Assembly: GCF_015477765.1 (NCBI RefSeq) | Contig: NZ_JADLQQ010000003.1 | Location: forward strand, 496,001-560,000 | Reading direction: 5' to 3' | DNA length: 64,000 nt | Source: Nocardia transvalensis | GTDB lineage: Bacteria > Actinomycetota > Actinomycetes > Mycobacteriales > Mycobacteriaceae | Position numbers and translations under genes: made by a program | In this document: one piece after another, positions 10,111-17,428 of the stretch | Layout of the letters: the number at the start of each line of letters is the position of its first letter | How positions within the stretch are numbered: the first letter of the stretch is position 1 | The notes under the pieces: model-generated | The model's database searches: none | What the model was told of the DNA's origin: nothing | Seen by the model: the letters and a program-made list of their open reading frames with translations, nothing else

Positions 10111-10887
10111 ATGACTCGACCGGTTCGTGTCGGTGTCCAGATTCAGCCGCAGCAAGCTCCCCGCTACGACCTGATTCGCGACGCGGTGCGCCGCGCCGAG
10201 GATGCGGGTGTGGACATCGTCTTCAACTGGGATCACTTCTTTCCCCTCTACGGCGACCCCGACGGCGCCCATTTCGAATGCTGGACCATGCTCGCGGCCG
10301 TCGCCGAGCAGACCGAGCGCGTACAGCTGGGCGCGCTGGTCACCGGCGGCGGCTACCGCAATCCGGATCTGCTCGCCGATATGGCCCGCACGGTCGACCA
10401 CATCTCCGGCGGCCGCCTGATCCTCGGCATCGGCGCGGGCTGGTTCGAGCGGGACTACGACGAATACGGCTACGAGTTCGGTACCCCGGGCACCCGCCTG
10501 GCCCTGCTGAAGGACTACCTGGCCCGTATCGACGGCCGCCTGAAGAAGCTCAACCCGCAGCCGCTGCACGATATCCCGATCCTCATCGGCGGCGGTGGCG
10601 AGAAGAAGACGCTGCGGCTGGTCGCCGAATATGCCGACATCTGGCACACGTTCGCGAAGGTGGATGTGCTGGATCATAAGTCGAAGGTCCTCGCCGACCA
10701 TTGCGCGGCCGTCGGTAAGGATCCGGGCGAGATCGAGCGTTCGGTGGACTGGCCCGGTGCGGACAAGGCACCGGAACTGGTGGCGGCGGGTGCCACGCTG
10801 TTCACCGTGGGCACCGGCGGCCCCGACTACGACCTGACCGAGGTGGAAGAGGCCATCCGCTGGCGCGACGAATTCAACCGGGGATAG
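10111..10887 (+). CDS. LLM-class (luciferase-like) F420- or flavin-dependent oxidoreductase
   Basis: TIM-barrel oxidoreductase of 258 residues from the bacterial luciferase-like superfamily, abundant in actinobacteria as F420-dependent enzymes. Recognisable parts are the N-terminal GVQIQPQQ, VFNWDHFFPLYG, the cofactor-binding run LGALVTGGGYRNPDLLADMARTVDHISGGRLILGIGAGWFERDYDEYGY, and IPILIGGGGEKKTLRLVAEYADIWH. The ATG at 10111 follows ACGAGGAG. It is divergent from the sugar ATPase and followed in tandem by the amino acid ABC genes without obvious coupling. Substrate unknown. Confidence 0.87.
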   Translation: MTRPVRVGVQIQPQQAPRYDLIRDAVRRAEDAGVDIVFNWDHFFPLYGDPDGAHFECWTMLAAVAEQTERVQLGALVTGGGYRNPDLLADMARTVDHISGGRLILGIGAGWFERDYDEYGYEFGTPGTRLALLKDYLARIDGRLKKLNPQPLHDIPILIGGGGEKKTLRLVAEYADIWHTFAKVDVLDHKSKVLADHCAAVGKDPGEIERSVDWPGADKAPELVAAGATLFTVGTGGPDYDLTEVEEAIRWRDEFNRG

Positions 10888-10953
10888 CTCGCCGGGGGTT
10901 GCACCGGGGCGTGGTCGGTTGACCGGTATCGCGTCCGGCTAATGTTTTCGGCT

Positions 10954-12756
10954 ATGGCCCGTTTGCCCGTATCCCGATCCCGTGTGCTGTTCGCGGTGGT
11001 GTCGGCCGTCACCCTGCTGTTCGCGGCGGCATGTGGCTCGGACAGCAGCAACTCATCGGCAAGCCGAGACCTGTGCGCACCTCCGGGCGTCGCCTCGGCC
11101 TCGGCGGCGCCGACGAACCTGGCCTCGGGCGCCTCCGCAGGAGTGGACCGCTACACCACGGCGAACACGGTCCCGCTGGATCGGGTGGACGTCACCAAGC
11201 TCGGCCTGATCACCCCCGGCAAGCTGAGCGTCGGCACGCTGTCGGATGCCCCGCCGAGTATCTGTGTGAACTCCGGCGGCGCCTTCACCGGCTTCGACAA
11301 CGAACTGCTGAAGGCGATCGGCGCCAAGCTGGGGCTGCAGGTGCAGTTCTCGGGCACCGAGTTCGCGGGCCTGCTGGCGCAGGTGGCCAACGGGCGTTTC
11401 GACGTCGGCTCGTCGAGTATCACCACCACCGACGCGCGGCGGCAGCTGGTCGGCTTCACCAACGGCTACGACTTCGGGTATTTCTCACTCGTCGTGTCGA
11501 ACGGCAGTGCGGTGAAAGGCTTTTCGGATCTGAATCCCGGCGTGCGGATCGGTGTCGTGCAGGGCACGGTGCAGGACGAGTACGTGGTCAACACCCTGCA
11601 CCTGGACCCGGTGAAGTTCCCCGACTACAACACCGCCTACGCGAATCTGAAGTCCGGGCAGATCGACGCGTGGGTGGCGCCGTCGGCGCAGGCCACCGGC
11701 GCGGTCAAACCCGGCGATTCGACCTCGATCGTCCAGAACACCTTCAGCCTGGACAATTTCACGGCCTGGGCGGTGCGCAAGGACAATCAGCCGCTGATCG
11801 ACGCGCTCAATGCGGGACTGGATGCGGTGATCGCCGACGGCACCTACGCCAAGCTGTACTCCGATTGGGAGCCGCGGCCCTTCCCGCCGGGCTGGAAGCC
11901 GGGCTCCAAGGCGGTCGCGCAACCGGAGCTTCCGGACTTCGACAAGATCGCCGCCGACCATCGGCCGACGGGTGATACCGCGCAGGTGGCACCGAAATCC
12001 ACACTGGCGCAATTGAAGGACACATTCTTCGATTGGTCGCTGTACCGCAAGGCATTTCCGGATCTGATCAAGACCGGGCTGCCGAATACCCTGATCCTGG
12101 CGGTGGTTTCGGGAGTGCTGGGAACCCTGCTGGGCATGCTGCTGGCGGTGGCCGGGATCTCACGGACCCGCTGGCTGCGCTGGCCCGCACGGGTGTACAC
12201 CGATATCTTCCGCGGGCTGCCCGCCGTGGTGATCATCCTGCTGATCGGCCTCGGCATCGGCCCGGTGGTCAAGAACCTCACCGGCAACAACCCGTACTGG
12301 CTCGGCGCCGTCGCCCTGGCCCTGTTGGCCGCCGCGTACATCGGCGAGATCTTCCGCTCCGGGATCCAATCCGTGGAGGCCGGGCAGCTGGAGGCGGCGC
12401 GGGCCATCGGATTCGGCTACCGGCAGGCGATGACGCTGGTGGTGATTCCGCAGGGCGTGCGGCGAGTGCTGCCCGCGCTGATGAATCAGTTCATCGCGCT
12501 GATCAAGGATTCGTCGCTGATCTACTTCCTGGGTTTGCTTGCCACCCAACGGGAATTGTTCGCCGTCGGACGAGATCTCAACGCGCAGACCGGAAATCTG
12601 TCCCCGCTCGTCGCGGCCGGTCTGGTCTATCTGCTGCTGACGATTCCGCTGACCCATCTGGTGAACTACATCGACAGACGACTGCGCACGGGACGCCCCG
12701 AGGATCCCGTCGATCCGGTCGAGCAGGCCGTCATCACGGAAGGTCGAGGGGCATGA
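10954..12756 (+). CDS. polar amino acid ABC transporter, fused binding protein and permease (GlnP type)
   Basis: A 600-residue fusion of an extracytoplasmic binding domain and its permease. The N-terminus is a lipoprotein-like signal (hydrophobic run ending LFAAACGS). The SBP_bac_3 domain spans about residues 60-310 (LSVGTLSDAPPSICVNSGGAFTGFDNELLKAIGAKLG). A linker leads to the HisM/GlnP-type permease from about residue 370, with the ATPase docking loop EAARAIGFGYRQAMTLVVIP. Its TGA overlaps the start of the ATPase gene (ATGA). Such fusions are known in lactic acid bacteria and actinobacteria for glutamine, glutamate and other polar amino acids. A second ATG at 10942 is possible. Confidence 0.87.
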   Translation: MARLPVSRSRVLFAVVSAVTLLFAAACGSDSSNSSASRDLCAPPGVASASAAPTNLASGASAGVDRYTTANTVPLDRVDVTKLGLITPGKLSVGTLSDAPPSICVNSGGAFTGFDNELLKAIGAKLGLQVQFSGTEFAGLLAQVANGRFDVGSSSITTTDARRQLVGFTNGYDFGYFSLVVSNGSAVKGFSDLNPGVRIGVVQGTVQDEYVVNTLHLDPVKFPDYNTAYANLKSGQIDAWVAPSAQATGAVKPGDSTSIVQNTFSLDNFTAWAVRKDNQPLIDALNAGLDAVIADGTYAKLYSDWEPRPFPPGWKPGSKAVAQPELPDFDKIAADHRPTGDTAQVAPKSTLAQLKDTFFDWSLYRKAFPDLIKTGLPNTLILAVVSGVLGTLLGMLLAVAGISRTRWLRWPARVYTDIFRGLPAVVIILLIGLGIGPVVKNLTGNNPYWLGAVALALLAAAYIGEIFRSGIQSVEAGQLEAARAIGFGYRQAMTLVVIPQGVRRVLPALMNQFIALIKDSSLIYFLGLLATQRELFAVGRDLNAQTGNLSPLVAAGLVYLLLTIPLTHLVNYIDRRLRTGRPEDPVDPVEQAVITEGRGA

Positions 12757-13499
12757 GCAAGGACACGAACCGCCGGAGCTCGTCGCTCACCGGGACCGGG
12801 CTGCATTTGACCCTGGGGCAGAACCAGGTGCTGCGCGGGGTGGACATCCATGTCGACGCGGGTAAGACCACCACGGTGATCGGGCCCTCGGGCTCGGGTA
12901 AGTCCACGCTGCTGCGGGTGCTGAACCGCTTGCACGAACCGGATGCCGGGGATGTCCTGATCGACGGTGTCTCGGTGCTCACCGAGAATCCGGATCGGCT
13001 GCGTCAGCGCATCGGCATGGTGTTCCAGCACTTCAATCTGTTCCCGCATATGACCGTGGCCGAGAACGTGGCGCTGGGACCGCGCAAGCTGCGCGGACTG
13101 TCCAAGGAGCAGGCCCGTGCGGTGGCGGTGGAACAGCTCGAGACGGTCGGCCTGGCCGGACGTGCCGACACGCGGCCCGCCAATCTGTCGGGTGGCCAGC
13201 AGCAGCGTGTCGCGATCGCCCGGGCGCTGGCGATGAAGCCGGAGCTGATGCTGTTCGACGAGGCCACCTCCGCGCTCGACCCGGAACTGGTCAAGGGTGT
13301 GCTGTCGCTGATGGCCGAGCTGGCCTCGGGCGGTATGACGATGATCGTGGTGACCCACGAAATGGGTTTCGCCCGTTCGGTCTCGGACAACGTGGTGTTC
13401 ATGGATCACGGCCAGATCGTGGAATCCGGTTCGCCGGACCAAATCTTCGACGCCGCCGAGACCCCGCGGCTGCGGCAGTTCCTGTCCCAGGTGCTGTAG
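12753..13499 (+). CDS. polar amino acid ABC transporter ATPase (GlnQ type)
   Basis: ATPase of 248 residues powering the upstream fused binding protein-permease. Walker A GPSGSGKST is near residue 45, signature LSGGQQQRVAIARA, Walker B LMLFDEATSALDPE, switch VVTHEMGFARSV; the last is typical of the HisP/GlnQ subfamily. It has no TOBE domain and the usual length for the family. The ATG lies in an ATGA overlap with the preceding gene, so the two are translated together and form a complete importer. Confidence 0.9.
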   Translation: MSKDTNRRSSSLTGTGLHLTLGQNQVLRGVDIHVDAGKTTTVIGPSGSGKSTLLRVLNRLHEPDAGDVLIDGVSVLTENPDRLRQRIGMVFQHFNLFPHMTVAENVALGPRKLRGLSKEQARAVAVEQLETVGLAGRADTRPANLSGGQQQRVAIARALAMKPELMLFDEATSALDPELVKGVLSLMAELASGGMTMIVVTHEMGFARSVSDNVVFMDHGQIVESGSPDQIFDAAETPRLRQFLSQVL

Positions 13500-13589
13500 A
13501 GCAGGGCGCGAGTAACTCGCAAACGTATGGCTATTACTGTATGTGATCGGTACCACACTTATCCATCCACGTGGAAAGAGGGTAGTTCG

Positions 13590-13886
13590 ATGACCACAGC
13601 GCATGCTCCACACACCGATCACGACCATGTGCACGGCGAGGGTTGTGGACACGTCTCGGTGCCGCACGGCGACCATGTCGACTACGTCCACGACGGCCAT
13701 CTGCACCGCGCCCACGACGGCCACTTCGACGAATGCGAACCCGCCGGACACCGTGAACACACCGGCCACGACCACGTCCACGGCGAGGGCTGCGGACATG
13801 TCGCGATCCCGCACGGCGACCACGTGGACTACATCCACGACGGCTGCCGCCACGCGGCCCACAACGGCCATTACGACGAGCACTGA
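13590..13886 (+). CDS. histidine-rich putative metal-binding protein with duplicated repeat
   Basis: Acidic, histidine-rich protein of 98 residues consisting of two near-copies of a roughly 41-residue unit: residues about 8-50 (HTDHDHVHGEGCGHVSVPHG and onward) and about 57-98 (HTGHDHVHGEGCGHVAIPHG and onward). Each unit has the order DHVHGEGCGH, PHGDHVDY, HDG and a terminal GHxDE. About a quarter of residues are histidine, with one or two cysteines per unit, so zinc, nickel or copper binding or storage is likely. The ATG at 13590 has AGAGGG upstream. There is no signal peptide or membrane helix. Preceded by an AT-richer stretch (13527-13585) that may be a metal-responsive promoter; I see no clear Zur or Fur box. 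Confidence 0.75.
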   Translation: MTTAHAPHTDHDHVHGEGCGHVSVPHGDHVDYVHDGHLHRAHDGHFDECEPAGHREHTGHDHVHGEGCGHVAIPHGDHVDYIHDGCRHAAHNGHYDEH

Positions 13887-13928
13887 TTCCGGCCAGAGCG
13901 CGCCGGAATCACCGGCGGTTCGCCCGTG

Positions 13929-14004
13929 GTCCCGGCGCGCCACCTTCCTAGTCCCGGCACTCCACCTTCCCAAGTCCCGGCACTCCACCTTCCTAGGTCC
14001 CGGC
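13929..14004. repeat. 22-23 bp tandem repeat, about 3.4 copies
   Basis: Direct repeats of the unit GTCCCGGCACTCCACCTTCC plus 2-3 bases start at 13929, 13951, 13974 and 13997 (partial). The last copy forms the 5' arm of the hairpin at 13997-14021. They lie between the convergent histidine-rich and lysozyme genes and are non-coding. Confidence 0.85.
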
Positions 14005-14021
14005 CCGCTCTTGGCCGGGAC
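13997..14021. terminator. bidirectional hairpin between convergent genes
   Basis: Perfect 9-base stem GTCCCGGCC/GGCCGGGAC with the 7-base loop CGCTCTT, between the histidine-rich gene (plus) and the lysozyme gene (minus, stop at 14027). There is no T tract; the position suits termination in both directions. Confidence 0.65.
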
Positions 14022-14026
14022 CGTCG

Positions 14027-14758
14027 CTACATATTCGCGAATCGGGCGAAATCGCCTTGGGCGCCGCTGTAGACGTTGAGGTCGGTGTTTCCGGCGATGC
14101 CCGGGATTCGGCCGGAATCGGTGGTCTGCCAGAAGGTCCAGGTGGGCCAGCCGCCCGGCACCTCCGGCTGGGCGTTACCGCGGTAGTCGGCGATCCACAG
14201 GGGGTAGCGGGTGAATTCGCGGGAGTCGGCCATCGCGGTCTGCCAGAACCGCGGGTAGGTGTAGATGATCGGCACCCGGCCGGTCAGGGCCTGCACTGTA
14301 TTCAGGTAGCGGTGGGTCCAGTCGATCAGGGCGGCGGGCGGCAGTCCGCCCGAATTCTCGATATCGAGCACCGGCGGGAGATCCAGCGGACCGTTCTGTC
14401 CGAGCACCACGCTCGCATAGAACGCGGCCTGCGGTTCCGGCGGCAGCTGCGGGCGGGCGTAGTGGTAGGTGCCGCGGGCGACACCCGCGGCCCGCATCAA
14501 CAGGCTGTCGGGCACGAAGTAGGGGTTGATGTAGTTCAGCCCCTCGGTCGCCTTGACCATGGCGAAGTGGTGCCCGGCCGCACGCACCTCGAACCAGTTG
14601 ATGAACCGGCCGTCGATGTGCTGCCAGGACGAGACATCGGGCCCGGTCGGCTCCGCCACGGCGGTGCCGGTTGCCGTGAGTATGCCTGCGGCGACGAGTG
14701 CGGGCAGGGCGAGGACCGTGCGACGAACTTCAGGACGAACCACGTTGCGTCGGTACAT
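14027..14758 (-). CDS. secreted GH25 lysozyme-like glycosidase
   Basis: Glycoside hydrolase family 25 protein of 243 residues that would cleave peptidoglycan between MurNAc and GlcNAc. The N-terminus is a Sec signal (basic, then LALPALVAAGILTATGTAVA) with likely cleavage before EPTGPD. The mature domain begins GPDVSSWQHIDG, containing the first catalytic aspartate. The conserved DIENSGG (near residue 132) carries the acid pair, and IADYRG and FWQTTDSG follow as in the family. No wall-binding domain is attached. It lies alone, after a shared hairpin. Role in wall turnover or competition is inferred. Confidence 0.9.
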   Translation of the reverse strand: MYRRNVVRPEVRRTVLALPALVAAGILTATGTAVAEPTGPDVSSWQHIDGRFINWFEVRAAGHHFAMVKATEGLNYINPYFVPDSLLMRAAGVARGTYHYARPQLPPEPQAAFYASVVLGQNGPLDLPPVLDIENSGGLPPAALIDWTHRYLNTVQALTGRVPIIYTYPRFWQTAMADSREFTRYPLWIADYRGNAQPEVPGGWPTWTFWQTTDSGRIPGIAGNTDLNVYSGAQGDFARFANM

Positions 14759-14858
14759 GGTAATGAGGGTAAGCAGCCGAGGCCGGTGTGACTACGTTAT
14801 GGCCGTGAATCCGCGGTGAATGGTTGCCCGAGATGTGCTTACCGACGCCGGATCTCGG

Positions 14859-16196
14859 CTAGCCCAGCCAGTCCAGCACCGAGGCCGCGGTCCACGACTG
14901 CTGCATACTGCCCAACGGCTCGCCGGTGAAGGGGTCGTAATACTCGGCGAAGCTGCCGTCACTGGCCTGGCGCAGCCCCTCCGCCCGCAGCATGAACGAG
15001 CGTTCGGCCCAGCCGCGGCGCGCGAAGACCCAGGAGAACAGCCAGCTCATCACCGGCCACACCGGGCCGCGCCAGTACTCGCGGGGCCGGAAGTCCTTCG
15101 ACACCGGGGAGGTCGACGGCGGCAGTGCATAGCGCAGATCCGGATGACCGCAGAACCGTGGCCCCTCGAACAAGCGCAGCAGGGCGCGTTCGGTATCGCG
15201 GGGCAGTCCGCCGCACAGCAGCGGCGCGAACATCGCCAGCGTCTCGGTGTCGATCCACCGGCCCAGGCGGATGTCGAAATCCCGGGCGGCGCCGCTGCGG
15301 GGATCGGTGGTGGCGATGACCCCGGCGCGGAAGTAGTCCGCCCACTCGTACAGTTCGCGCACATCGGCGTGCGGCATCCGATAGTCCTCGCCGATATTCG
15401 CCAGGACCTCACAGGCCAGGGCGAAGACGGCGGTGACGAATACGTCCTCCACCGCGAAGCTCATGGTCGACGCGAGTTGGAAATCGTCGTATCCACATCG
15501 CCGCATCTGCTCGACCAACCACAGGTAGCGGTCGTATTCGCGGTCGCTGGGGCGCTGCGTCGGATCGATCAGGTGGATGTCGGCGCGCTGATACGGCGGC
15601 AGGTCCGGTCCGGGGGTGACGTTCTCGTAGGCGCGATCCCAGCGCGGCGAGTTGTCCATCCCCGATTCCCAGCCGTGGAACAGGGTGATGCGGCCGTTCT
15701 GTTTGGGGTCGCGGGCGTGGGCGAGCCAGCGGTGCCAGCGCATCAGGTTCACCCAGCGACGGTCGAGGAATTCCTCGGCGGCCGCCCGGGTGCTGCGGCC
15801 GTGCCGGCGCGAGTGATCGAGAATCCGCTGCACCGCGATCGCGTGGACGGGCGGTTGGGTGATGCCGGAGGTGTCCGGGCCGTCCGGGGCGTTGGCGGCC
15901 AGCCGACGGCATTCCCAGCGGGCCGGGCCCGGGAAGTAGCCGTCCTTACCGCCCGCGAACACGATGTGCGGGATCATCCCGTTCTTCCACTGCGCCGACA
16001 GCAGCGTGTCCAGTTCGACGACGGCCCGCTCCACGCTCAGGGGGGCCAGGCCCACCGCGACGAAGGCCGCATCCCAGCTCCACATGTGGGGGTACAGCCG
16101 GGGCGCGGCACTGGTCATCGTCCCCAGGTCGTTGCCGCGCAGCAGATAGGCCGCACGCGCCGCCAGCTGTGTCGGCGTGAAGCCCGGTCCGTTCAT
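14859..16196 (-). CDS. ggh: glucosylglycerate hydrolase, GH63 type
   Basis: Alpha-glucosidase of 445 residues, (alpha/alpha)6 barrel, matching what I remember of mycobacterial GgH, which splits glucosylglycerate into glucose and glycerate when nitrogen is restored after starvation. The start MNGPGFTPTQLAARAAYLLR and the segment YPHMWSWDAAFVAVGL are characteristic. Catalytic candidates sit as in the family: D42 in WSWDAAF, D181 in GWESGMDNSP as the acid, E418 in FAEYYDPFTGEP as the base. The length equals the mycobacterial enzyme within a residue or so. It is monocistronic. The glycerate kinase at 29632 could use the product. A related mannosylglycerate activity is possible. Confidence 0.88.
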   Translation of the reverse strand: MNGPGFTPTQLAARAAYLLRGNDLGTMTSAAPRLYPHMWSWDAAFVAVGLAPLSVERAVVELDTLLSAQWKNGMIPHIVFAGGKDGYFPGPARWECRRLAANAPDGPDTSGITQPPVHAIAVQRILDHSRRHGRSTRAAAEEFLDRRWVNLMRWHRWLAHARDPKQNGRITLFHGWESGMDNSPRWDRAYENVTPGPDLPPYQRADIHLIDPTQRPSDREYDRYLWLVEQMRRCGYDDFQLASTMSFAVEDVFVTAVFALACEVLANIGEDYRMPHADVRELYEWADYFRAGVIATTDPRSGAARDFDIRLGRWIDTETLAMFAPLLCGGLPRDTERALLRLFEGPRFCGHPDLRYALPPSTSPVSKDFRPREYWRGPVWPVMSWLFSWVFARRGWAERSFMLRAEGLRQASDGSFAEYYDPFTGEPLGSMQQSWTAASVLDWLG

Positions 16197-16481
16197 CCCC
16201 CTATTCTGCGATGCCACCCGCAGGTACGTGCGCTGTGCGGGTTCCCCACCCGCTGGCCGGCATGCGACCGGCTGTCGATCGACAGTGCTCACCCTGTCCG
16301 CCTCGGTTCGTGGATCGGATTGCCGAGATTGATACACCCACCCGGGCGGTGATCGCCAGCTGTGTGGTTGCTGGTAACTCCCTGTGAAGGATGGGCTGTG
16401 GAGACCATCGTCAGAAGATCGCCGGCGGTTACGGTCCGGCCCCTCGCGAGCGGCGACGCAGGGCCCCGTTACCGTGAGGGC

Positions 16482-17183
16482 ATGGCCGAGCCCAGCACCG
16501 ACACCAAGCCGACCGCCCTGATCACGGGGGCGAGCCGCGGACTCGGCGCCGCGATCGCCCGTGAACTGGCACCTACGCACGATCTGCTGCTGGGTGCCCG
16601 GTCCGCCGATTCACTGACCGACATCCTGGCCGAATTGCCCGATGCCACACCGTGGCCGGTCGAGTTGACCGATTACGATGCGGTGGCCCGCGCGGCCACA
16701 TCGATCGAACGGCTGGATGTGCTGGTGCACAACGCCGGTGTGGCCGAAGAGCTCGCCACCATCGCGGAGTCGTCGGTTACGCAGTGGAGGAACACTTTGG
16801 AGGCCAACCTCATTGCCGTCGCCGAGCTGACGCGGTTGTTGCTGCCTGCCCTGCGAGCGGCGAAAGGCCATGTGGTCCTGATCAATTCGGGTGCCGGATT
16901 GCGTGCCAACCCGCGCTGGGCCGTCTACGCCGCCAGCAAGTTCGGGCTGCGCGCCTTCGGAGACGCCCTGCGGCAGGAGGAATCGGATCTGCGCGTCACC
17001 TCCATCCACCCCGGCCGCATCGACACCGACATGCAACGAACCATCGTCGAAGGCGAACAGCGCGACTACCGCCCAAACGAATTCCTCACCCCCGAAACGG
17101 TCGCCCGCACCATCCGCAACGCCCTCGAAACCCCCCGCGACGCCCACCCCACCGAAATAGTCCTACGCCCAATCCCCCGCTGA
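16482..17183 (+). CDS. short-chain dehydrogenase/reductase
   Basis: SDR of 233 residues with the cofactor motif TGASRGLG near residue 13, HNAG near residue 81, VLINSGAG with the catalytic serine, and YAASK. The ATG at 16482 follows GTGAGGG; the frame stays open to 16362 without family similarity. The PGRIDTDMQ segment resembles small SDRs of the YdfG type. The 285 bases between it and the ggh gene are non-coding and hold the divergent promoters; I see no clear operator. A hairpin and a 25-bp repeat array follow directly. Substrate unknown. Confidence 0.86.
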   Translation: MAEPSTDTKPTALITGASRGLGAAIARELAPTHDLLLGARSADSLTDILAELPDATPWPVELTDYDAVARAATSIERLDVLVHNAGVAEELATIAESSVTQWRNTLEANLIAVAELTRLLLPALRAAKGHVVLINSGAGLRANPRWAVYAASKFGLRAFGDALRQEESDLRVTSIHPGRIDTDMQRTIVEGEQRDYRPNEFLTPETVARTIRNALETPRDAHPTEIVLRPIPR

Positions 17184-17206
17184 CCCCGGCGAAGAACGCG
17201 CCGGGG
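17184..17206. terminator. hairpin right after the SDR stop
   Basis: Perfect 8-base stem CCCCGGCG/CGCCGGGG around a 7-base loop, beginning at the base after the stop codon of the SDR. No T tract. Its 3' arm is the beginning of the repeat unit that follows. Confidence 0.6.
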
Positions 17207-17207
17207 A

Positions 17208-17357
17208 CCGAGGCTGCGGCCGCGCCCGGGGGCCGAGGCTGCGGCCGCGCCCGGGGGCCGAGGCTGCGGCCGCGCCCGGGGGCCGAGGATGCGGCCGCGC
17301 CCGGGGGCCGAGGATGCGGCCGCGCCCGGGGGCCGAGGATGCGGCCGCGCCCAAGGG
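17208..17357. repeat. 25-bp tandem repeat, six copies, followed by a 21-bp duplicate
   Basis: Unit CCGAGGCTGCGGCCGCGCCC plus GGGGG; copies start at 17208, 17233, 17258, 17283, 17308 and 17333. The first three carry GAGGCT, the last three GAGGAT, showing expansion in two rounds. Each copy holds the octamer GCGGCCGC. Two copies of a different unit (CATTTAGGGAGCGGCC) follow at about 17362-17400. All lie between the SDR and leuS stops and are non-coding. Confidence 0.9.
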
Positions 17358-17428
17358 CCCCCATTTAGGGAGCGGCCACCCTCATTTAGGGAGCGGCCGC
17401 CCTCATTCCCCGAGCGAAGCGAGGGGTG

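Noticed and set aside
17208..17357. Possible CRISPR array in the 25-bp repeats (also 13929, 31228, 34367)
   Set aside because: Units abut directly with no unique spacers, and no cas gene is present.
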